Assembly (NCBI GenBank): GCA_001795455.1
Contig: MGPB01000001.1
Coordinates: 89,147-153,146, forward strand
From: Curvibacter sp. GWA2_63_95
GTDB taxonomy: Bacteria; Pseudomonadota; Gammaproteobacteria; Burkholderiales; Burkholderiaceae_C
DNA: 64,000 nt
Reading direction: 5' to 3'
This document shows, piece after piece, positions 56,350-64,000 of the stretch. The notes under the pieces were generated by a model, which ran no database searches, was not told the DNA's origin, and worked only from the letters and a program-made list of their open reading frames with translations. A program made the position numbers and the translations under genes. Position 1 is the stretch's first letter. Each line of letters begins with the position of its first letter.

Positions 56350-57645
56350 ATGTTTATGACCTCTGCCTTGCTGTGTTCTGCCCGCCCCCAGACTGCCCCC
56401 ACGCTGGCCGCTGATCTGCTGGCGGCGGGCATGGCGGTGTGCGCCACGGTGGAGGATTGCAGCAAGTTGGTGCAGGCCGTGGTGCTGCACGCACCAGATG
56501 TGGTGGTGTGTGACCTGGCCTTGCCCACGGCGGCCTGGTTCCAGGCGCTGCACATGGTGGGCCAGACGGTGCCATGCCCGCTGCTCGTCTTTACCCATGA
56601 CGCGGATGCCAGCCATATGCAGCAGGCCGTCGACAGCGGCGTGCACGCCTATGTCGTGCACGGCTATGGCGCCAACCGCCTGCGCCCGCTGATCCATCTG
56701 GCGCAGGCCCGGTTTCAAAAGGAACGACAGCAGCGCGAGGCCTTTGAGGGCATGGCCACCCGCTTTGAGGAGCGCAAGGCCGTGGACCGGGCCAAGGGCA
56801 TCCTGATGCGGGCCCAGAGCCTGTCGGACGACGACGCCTTCCGCGCCCTGCGCTCGGCCGCCATGAGTTCCAACCAGCGCATGGGCCAGCTCTCGCAGCA
56901 CATCATCCAGTCAGCCCACTTTGCCGAAGCGGTCAACCGCTCGGGCCAGTTGCGCATGCTGTCGCAGCGCCTGGTCAAGTTGCACCTGCTGCTGGCGGCG
57001 GGTGTGCAGCCGGTGCACCACGCTGCGCTGCTGCAGGACTCCTTGCAGTGGGTGGATGGCAACTTTGCGCTCTTGCGCAAAAACCTGTCCCAACCCACCT
57101 ACGGCGACCTGCTGGAGCAGGTCGCCCAGACCTGGGAGCAGCTCAAGACCGCCCTGGCCCAGGGCAGCACCGACGCCGTGGAGCAGCAAGCCGAGGCCCT
57201 GCTGCTCGGGGCCGAGCGCCTGACCACCAGCCTGGAAAGCTCGGGCTCCGCCGCACCCCTGCATGTGCTGAACCTGGCCGGGCGCCAGCGCATGCTCTCG
57301 CAGCGTTTTAGCAAGTACGCGCTGTTGGCCCTGGTGGGTGAAGGTGCCGTGGTGGACCTGGCCCAGGCCAGCATGCACGCCGCCCAGCGTGAGTTTGAAG
57401 AAGCACTCACTTACCTCAATGGCATTCCCCTGAGCACGCCCGACATCCACGGCGCGTTGGCGGCGGCAGGGGTGGCCTGGCTGCAGATGGTGGCAGCGGC
57501 ACAGGCGGCACAGCGCCTGGCGCCTGCCAAACGGGGCGCGCGTCTGGAGGAGTTGGCTGCCGGCAGCGAGACCTTGCTGGGCCTGTTCGAGCAGCTCTCC
57601 ACCCACTATGAACGCAGCATGCAGATGCTGTTGGGCCAGCCCTGA
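56350..57645 (+). CDS. Nitrate-responsive regulator: receiver-ANTAR-PilJ fusion (NasT/NasR-like)
   Basis: 431 residues. Residues 1-118 form a degenerate receiver (Asp55 in VVVCDLALP kept). Residues about 125-188 are an ANTAR RNA-binding domain (FEERKAVDRAKGILMRAQSLSDDDAFRALRSAAM). The remaining 240 residues are helical with two sensor signatures, NRSGQLRMLSQRLVK (196-210) and NLAGRQRMLSQRFSK (308-322). NasR has a nitrate-binding NIT domain before ANTAR; here the sensor lies after it and is PilJ-like. It is divergent from nirB, whose leader has ANTAR hairpins, so it should be the antiterminator. No strong ribosome site; ATG at 56356 is an alternative. Confidence 0.88.
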   Translation: MFMTSALLCSARPQTAPTLAADLLAAGMAVCATVEDCSKLVQAVVLHAPDVVVCDLALPTAAWFQALHMVGQTVPCPLLVFTHDADASHMQQAVDSGVHAYVVHGYGANRLRPLIHLAQARFQKERQQREAFEGMATRFEERKAVDRAKGILMRAQSLSDDDAFRALRSAAMSSNQRMGQLSQHIIQSAHFAEAVNRSGQLRMLSQRLVKLHLLLAAGVQPVHHAALLQDSLQWVDGNFALLRKNLSQPTYGDLLEQVAQTWEQLKTALAQGSTDAVEQQAEALLLGAERLTTSLESSGSAAPLHVLNLAGRQRMLSQRFSKYALLALVGEGAVVDLAQASMHAAQREFEEALTYLNGIPLSTPDIHGALAAAGVAWLQMVAAAQAAQRLAPAKRGARLEELAAGSETLLGLFEQLSTHYERSMQMLLGQP

Positions 57646-57658
57646 CAAGGGTTAACCC

Positions 57659-57703
57659 GCACAGCTTTGGTGCGGTGCGGCAATATTCGGCACCAAAATT
57701 GCT
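57659..57703 (+). promoter_or_regulatory. NtrC-like box and sigma-54 promoter before the kinase/phosphatase gene
   Basis: GCAC-AGCTTTG-GTGC at 57659-57673 fits the NtrC core GCAC-N7-GTGC. CGGCAC-CAAAA-TTGCT at 57688-57703 fits sigma-54 with correct GG-N10-GC spacing. The start would fall near 57713, only about two bases before the ATG at 57715. The message would thus be nearly leaderless, which makes the call less certain. Confidence 0.55.
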
Positions 57704-57714
57704 TATCTTGGTGC

Positions 57715-59514
57715 ATGGCTTTTGACATTGACATTGGTTTTGCCTCGCAAGCCGGGCGCAAGGCGCTGAACGAAGACTTTTGTGCGGCCATGCTGCCGGC
57801 GCAAGGGCAGGAGGACCACGGCTCCATCGTCGCCATTGCCGACGGCGTAAGTGCCGGGGGCATGGGCCGCGAGGCCGCGCAGACCACGGTTACCAGTCTG
57901 GTGCGCGACTACTTTGGCACGCCCGAGACCTGGGACACCACGGTGGCGCTGGACCGCATCATTGGGGCCCAAAACGCCTGGTTGTGCGGCATCAACCGGC
58001 GCCGCCAGCCCGCCATGGGGCTGACCACGCTCACCGCACTGGTGCTGCGTGGCCAGTCTTACACCCTGGCCCATGTGGGCGACACGCGCTGTTATCTGGT
58101 GCGCGAAGGTGTGGCCACCCAGCTCACACAAGACCATGTGGTCAACCACCCTGACTTCAAGCACCAACTGTTGCGCTCGGTGGGCGCGCAGGACCACCTG
58201 GTGGTGGACTACCAGCAGGGCGACCTGCAGGTGGGTGACGTGTTCATTCTGATGAGCGATGGCGTGCACGGCGAAGTGTCTGCCCGGCGCCTGCCAGAGG
58301 TCGCGGCCATGGCCGATGCACGTGAGGCCAGCGAGAAGCTGGTGGAGCAGGCCCTGACCAAGGGCAGCAATGACAATGTGTCCGCCATCGTGGTGCGCGT
58401 GCGGGGCTTGCAAGAGGCCACGCTGACGGACGCCAACCGCCTGGCCCAGGCCTTGCCAATTCCGCCGCGCCTGAAGGTGGGGGACACGCTGGACGGGTTC
58501 ACGGTGACCGCGCCCATTGCCGATAACGGCATCAATGTGCTCTACCAGGTGCGGGCGGGGAGTGCCGCCCCCACGCCCGGCACTGGCGTGTCTGCGCCGC
58601 CCCCCGGACGACTGTATGCCCTCAAAACGCTGAACACTGCCCGTGCCCATGACCAGGAAGAGCGTGCCATGCTGGCCCACGAGGCCTGGCTGGCGCAGCG
58701 CATGCAAAGCTCACGGGCTGGCGATAACCTGGTGGCGGTGTACGAGACGCTGCCTACCGGCCATGAGCGCTCGGCCTTTTATGTGCTGTACGACTGGCAT
58801 GGCGGCGAAACCCTGCAGCAACTGCTGGACAAACAGGGCCGCGTGGCGCCTGCCGTGGCGCTGGGGTATGCCATGCAGGCCCTGCGTGCGCTGGGGCGCT
58901 TGCACCGCCAGGGCGTGGTGCACCGTGACATCAAGCCCGCCAACCTGCACCTGGGCGAAGACGGCGTGCTGCGTGTGCTGGACCTGGGCGTGGCCCTGAG
59001 TGGGCGCGAGCCCGCTGCCATGCGCGCCCTGCACGCAGGCACGCCCAGTTATGTGAACCCCGAGCAGTGGGGCTTTCGTACCAAGTCGGTCAACGGCAAG
59101 GGCGAGGCCGAAGAAGGTGAAGCCCAACTGCCGAATGCGCAGAGTGATTTGTTTGCGTTGGGTGTCACGCTCTACCAACTGCTGACTGGCAAGCTGCCTT
59201 ATGGTGATGTCTTGCCCTACCAGGTGGGCCGCTACTACCGGGACCCTACCCCTGCGAGCCGCCACAACCCCGAGGTGCCGATCTGGCTGGACCACGTGCT
59301 GCAAAAAGCCGTGGCGCGGGACCAGCGCCAGCGTTTTGAGACGGCCGAAGAGTTTTTGCTGGCCCTGGAGCGTGGCGCGTCGCGCCCGCTCACCGCCCCG
59401 CAGGGCACGCCGCTGATGCAGCGCGACCCCAGCTTCGTCTGGAAGCTGGCGACCTTTGTCCTCGGGTTGGTCAATCTGTTGCTGGTGTACTGGCTGCTCT
59501 TCCTGCCCAAATAG
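57715..59514 (+). CDS. PP2C phosphatase / Ser-Thr protein kinase fusion
   Basis: 599 residues from the ATG at 57715. Residues 1-240 are a PP2C phosphatase (NEDFCAA, AIADGVSAGGMG, LTTLTALVLRG, HVGDTRCYLVR, MSDGVHGEV, DNVSAIVVRV). Residues about 265-555 are a eukaryotic-type kinase (ALKTLN lysine, GVVHRDIKPANLHL, VLDLGVAL, TPSYVNPEQ). The C-terminus is a single membrane segment (LATFVLGLVNLLLVYWLLFLP), so it is tail-anchored with catalysis in the cytoplasm. Such fusions recur in nitrate assimilation loci of Burkholderiales; the target is unknown. Confidence 0.93.
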   Translation: MAFDIDIGFASQAGRKALNEDFCAAMLPAQGQEDHGSIVAIADGVSAGGMGREAAQTTVTSLVRDYFGTPETWDTTVALDRIIGAQNAWLCGINRRRQPAMGLTTLTALVLRGQSYTLAHVGDTRCYLVREGVATQLTQDHVVNHPDFKHQLLRSVGAQDHLVVDYQQGDLQVGDVFILMSDGVHGEVSARRLPEVAAMADAREASEKLVEQALTKGSNDNVSAIVVRVRGLQEATLTDANRLAQALPIPPRLKVGDTLDGFTVTAPIADNGINVLYQVRAGSAAPTPGTGVSAPPPGRLYALKTLNTARAHDQEERAMLAHEAWLAQRMQSSRAGDNLVAVYETLPTGHERSAFYVLYDWHGGETLQQLLDKQGRVAPAVALGYAMQALRALGRLHRQGVVHRDIKPANLHLGEDGVLRVLDLGVALSGREPAAMRALHAGTPSYVNPEQWGFRTKSVNGKGEAEEGEAQLPNAQSDLFALGVTLYQLLTGKLPYGDVLPYQVGRYYRDPTPASRHNPEVPIWLDHVLQKAVARDQRQRFETAEEFLLALERGASRPLTAPQGTPLMQRDPSFVWKLATFVLGLVNLLLVYWLLFLPK

Positions 59515-59525
59515 GCAGGAAGAGC
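59496..59525. terminator. Perfect 12-bp hairpin between convergent genes
   Basis: GCTCTTCCTGCC / GGCAGGAAGAGC around CAAATA. It overlaps the stop codon of the kinase/phosphatase gene and sits 6 bp from the katG stop. There is no U-run, but the stem is strong enough to stop or protect both transcripts. Confidence 0.65.
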
Positions 59526-59530
59526 GCGGT

Positions 59531-61835
<2,305 letters not shown>

Positions 61836-61980
61836 TGCTGCGTTTGCCGTTTTTTAGGGTAGGCGGGCGCGTGTGGAGACGGCCCCACAGTTTTTGGGCT
61901 TTACAAAAAAAGAGCGGCGTGCAGCCGCCGGGTGTCACACCAAGGCGCTACGATGGTTTCACCACTCGAAGGGACCGCCC

Positions 61981-62154
61981 ATGCGAAAAGTTCGGCAGCT
62001 TGGTAAAGCATTGACACCTCCCATGCAGCAGCGCCAGCCGCGGCTGACGTCGTTCCAGCGTGAGTTGCAGCGGCACATGAAATGCAGTGCCCAGCACGCG
62101 GCGTGGTTCGATGCCCTGCTGAGCAGGGACAGCCCCTCCAAGCTGGACCACTGA
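61981..62154 (+). CDS. Small basic hypothetical protein (57 aa)
   Basis: ATG at 61981 with AAGGGA about seven bases upstream. Reads MRKVRQLGKALTPPMQQRQP, then LTSFQRELQRHMKCSAQHAAWFDALLSRD, ending KLDH. Basic, Gln-rich, probably helical, no membrane segment. I recognise no family. Composition and the ribosome site make it plausible but it has no further support. Confidence 0.45.
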   Translation: MRKVRQLGKALTPPMQQRQPRLTSFQRELQRHMKCSAQHAAWFDALLSRDSPSKLDH

Positions 62155-62235
62155 GCGGATCAGGCTTTTCGCCACCCGGCTGGGGCTGGCGGGGTGGCAT
62201 GCGCTAAAGTGCTCCAACGCACTTTGGAGTTCCGC

Positions 62236-62748
62236 ATGCACCCTGACACCTTGAAACACAAAGCCAGCCTCTGGTTCGGCGAATTTGGCAGCTCTGTGCA
62301 CATCACCGATGTGTACTGGGAAGGCGACATCAGCCAAGCGGAGTTGATGGCGGTGGCCGACCAGATTTCACCGGACTGGCAAACCATTGATCTGGAGCTG
62401 GACCCCCAGCACCCCTGCCATGGACAGACCTACCGCTTGACCAAGCCGTGGCCTCCGCGTGCAGACGAAGAAGAGGCGTTGCGTGCCCTGGAGATGGAGG
62501 ACGCCCTGGAGGGCCATTACGTCTGGGTGCATTGCTGCCAGACCGTCATGGACCCAGAAGGCGATTTGCTCGACGAAGCGGGGCGCGCCTACCGCCAAGA
62601 CTTCAGCACCGTGATGTTTTGCAGCGAGTTCACGTCCTTCGACGACATTGCCCAACAGTGCGACGAGAACTTTGGCAAGGGTGAGTGGGACGAGTACGAG
62701 CTCTACCTGGACGACACCTTGCCGCCACCGGTGGCCTCCTTCGGCTGA
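62236..62748 (+). CDS. Acidic hypothetical protein (170 aa)
   Basis: The start ATG at 62236 has GGAG six bases before it. Soluble and very acidic (DEEEALRALEMEDALEGHY, GEWDEYELYLDDTLP). Contains CHGQTYRL, VWVHCCQTVMDPEGD and MFCSEFTSFDDIAQQCDE, with several cysteines. The opening HKASLWFGEFGSSVHITDVYWEGD is beta-like. No known family recognised. It precedes the DUF3750 gene by 12 bp and is probably co-transcribed. Confidence 0.7.
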   Translation: MHPDTLKHKASLWFGEFGSSVHITDVYWEGDISQAELMAVADQISPDWQTIDLELDPQHPCHGQTYRLTKPWPPRADEEEALRALEMEDALEGHYVWVHCCQTVMDPEGDLLDEAGRAYRQDFSTVMFCSEFTSFDDIAQQCDENFGKGEWDEYELYLDDTLPPPVASFG

Positions 62749-62760
62749 CTCCAGCCGCTG

Positions 62761-63549
62761 ATGCTTGTGCGTGCACTTGCGCGTTTGGTGGTTGTGGGCC
62801 TGTGGGGCGGGCTGGTGTTCTGTGCCCAAGGCGTGCAGGCCCAACAGACCCCCAGCCGAAACTGGGCTACGGTGCCCCGGCACTCGTCGGGCCAGGCGCC
62901 AGACCCCCGGCAGCATATGGACCAGGCCATCGTGCAGGTCTACGCGGCGCCCACCTATGGCTGGCGCGGCAATTTTGCGGTGCATCCCTGGATCATTTAC
63001 AAGCGCGAAGGCCAGACGGCCTACACGCGTTACGACGTGGTGGGCTGGCGCGCGCCGCGGGTGGTGCAGCGCAACTACGCCATCCCTGACGGGCTCTGGT
63101 ACGGCTCGCTCCCGGAGCTGTTGGTGGATCACCGGGGCGCCGGTGTGGAGACCATGATTGACCGCATCGAAGCCGCGGTGGCCAGCTACCCCTATGCGGA
63201 CCAGTACCGCAGTTATCCGGGGCCCAACAGCAACACCTTTTTGGCGCACATTGGCCGCGAGGTGCGGGCGCTGCAACTGGATTTGCCATCCAACGCGATC
63301 GGCAAAGACTACCGGCCGCTCAGCAACCCCGTCGGGGTTTCTCCATCGGGCTCCGGTGTGCACGTGTCCCTGCTGGGGCTGCTGGGCGTGAGTGTGGGCT
63401 TGCAGGAGGGGCTGGAGCTGAATGTGCTGGGCCTGAACTTCGGCATTGATCTCAACGCCCCGGCATTGCGCCTGCCTTTTGTGGGGCGCGTGGGCATGAG
63501 AGACACGCCTGCGCCCAACGAGAGCGCCCGCACGGATGCGGGCGGCTGA
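62761..63549 (+). CDS. DUF3750 exported protein
   Basis: 262 residues. Signal-type N-terminus LARLVVVGLWGGLVFCAQGVQAQ. DUF3750 segments: APTYGWRGNFAVHPWIIYKREGQ, YTRYDVVGWR, LWYGSLPELLVDHRGAGVE, YPGPNSNTFLAHIGREV and LPSNAIGKDYRPL. The HPWI and PGPNSNTF motifs resemble the catalytic layout of NlpC/P60-like or transpeptidase proteins but activity is unproven. It follows the acidic hypothetical gene closely. Confidence 0.85.
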   Translation: MLVRALARLVVVGLWGGLVFCAQGVQAQQTPSRNWATVPRHSSGQAPDPRQHMDQAIVQVYAAPTYGWRGNFAVHPWIIYKREGQTAYTRYDVVGWRAPRVVQRNYAIPDGLWYGSLPELLVDHRGAGVETMIDRIEAAVASYPYADQYRSYPGPNSNTFLAHIGREVRALQLDLPSNAIGKDYRPLSNPVGVSPSGSGVHVSLLGLLGVSVGLQEGLELNVLGLNFGIDLNAPALRLPFVGRVGMRDTPAPNESARTDAGG

Positions 63550-63558
63550 CCGCGAGGA

Positions 63559-64000
63559 TCATGCGCTACGCGCACGACCTCCCTTTTCAGCCCAGGTGCG
63601 GGTCCAGCGGACTTGCATGGCGCGCATGACGACCAGCATCAGAAGTGAGAACACTGCCAACACCACAAATCCGGACATGAAGCTGCCGGTGTGCTGCTTG
63701 GACTGGCCCATCAAGGCCGGGATGGTGCCGCCACCCAAGGCGCCGATCTCGCCGATCATGGACCCCGCCACCGCCGTGGAGGTGGGCCAGCGCAGCGGCA
63801 CCAGCTGAAACAGTGCGCCATTGCCCGCACCCAGCGCGGCAAAACAAACGATCAGCAATAGCGTGGTCATGACCAGCGAGCCGGACGACATCCCTACGCC
63901 GATGAGTGCCAGCGAGACGATGACCAAGACCACCGTCAGCGTGTTCACGCCGCCCCAGTGGTCGGAGATCCAGCCACCGGCGACGCGCACCACCGCCCCC
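63559..64000 (-). CDS. MFS nitrate/nitrite transporter, C-terminal part (NarK family)
   Basis: At least 144 residues; the frame is open to the window edge, so the 5' part is missing. VRVAGGWISDHWGG is the NarK-type repeat of the MFS signature, followed by four or so membrane segments. GNGALFQLVPLRW with GEIGALGGGTIPALMG corresponds to the nitrate-signature region of NarK/NasA transporters. It would bring nitrate into the cell for NasA, completing the locus. Ends convergently 9 bp from the DUF3750 gene. Confidence 0.85.
   Translation of the reverse strand, partial: GAVVRVAGGWISDHWGGVNTLTVVLVIVSLALIGVGMSSGSLVMTTLLLIVCFAALGAGNGALFQLVPLRWPTSTAVAGSMIGEIGALGGGTIPALMGQSKQHTGSFMSGFVVLAVFSLLMLVVMRAMQVRWTRTWAEKGGRARSA

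Overview
The window looks like a chromosomal segment of a betaproteobacterium of the order Burkholderiales, most likely family Comamonadaceae (Rhodoferax-like). The grounds are the high G+C, codon use and protein families; the rpsU-yqeY, mog-darP-pmbA and nirB/nasA/ybiB/cobA neighbourhoods; and two dispersed short-repeat families I associate with that family. The genus is an inference. No rRNA, tRNA, CRISPR array or insertion sequence was seen. Both ends cut genes: an RNB exoribonuclease on the left and a NarK-type nitrate transporter on the right.

Layout. 1-3 kb: RNB nuclease end, TerB-like protein, EamA transporter, DUF924 protein. 3.0-5.4 kb: an AT-richer two-gene island encoding an SMC/ABC-type AAA ATPase and a DUF4435/TOPRIM-like protein, the architecture of the PARIS phage-defence system. 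5.4-11.4 kb: glnS, a diguanylate cyclase, a periplasmic binding protein, glutaminase and a membrane protein. 11.4-17.5 kb: two orphan branched-chain-type binding proteins around a small P-loop protein with an odd Walker A, then a histidine kinase / LytTR regulator / binding-protein operon. 17.5-23.1 kb: DUF6622-like/mipA/DUF2306 genes, then a MacAB-type efflux system. 23.1-24.4 kb: uppP and a 368-bp foldback element. 24.4-38.3 kb: signalling (sensor kinase plus c-di-GMP-type regulator, Anbu proteasome homologue, two tandem PAS-GGDEF-EAL proteins) and mutS. 38.3-46.7 kb: housekeeping genes (suhB, trmJ-like, cysE, mog, darP, pmbA, yqeY, rpsU, a BaiN-like flavoprotein).

46.8-64 kb is a nitrate/nitrite assimilation locus. 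On the minus strand run nirB, a periplasmic PilJ-domain protein, nirD, nasA, ybiB, cobA and a cytoplasmic PilJ/MCP-like protein. Divergently transcribed are an unusual regulator (receiver + ANTAR + two PilJ-type segments) and a PP2C-phosphatase/protein-kinase fusion; a narK-like gene lies at the right edge. The nirB leader carries a good sigma-54 promoter whose predicted start falls directly before two hairpins with identical AACGAC hexaloops. This is the signature of an ANTAR-bound antiterminator RNA, so the divergent regulator very probably acts on this leader. CobA makes the sirohaem precursor for NirB, and Mog (upstream in the window) supplies the molybdenum cofactor for NasA.

The most unusual genome-scale signal is a roughly 60-70 bp repeat (core TAGCTGCTTGCGCA, then GGGCTAGAGGC) with ten copies in 64 kb. 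Six lie inside reading frames (lytTR regulator, histidine kinase, mutS, trmJ, baiN-like, ybiB) without disrupting them, in either orientation and in more than one frame.
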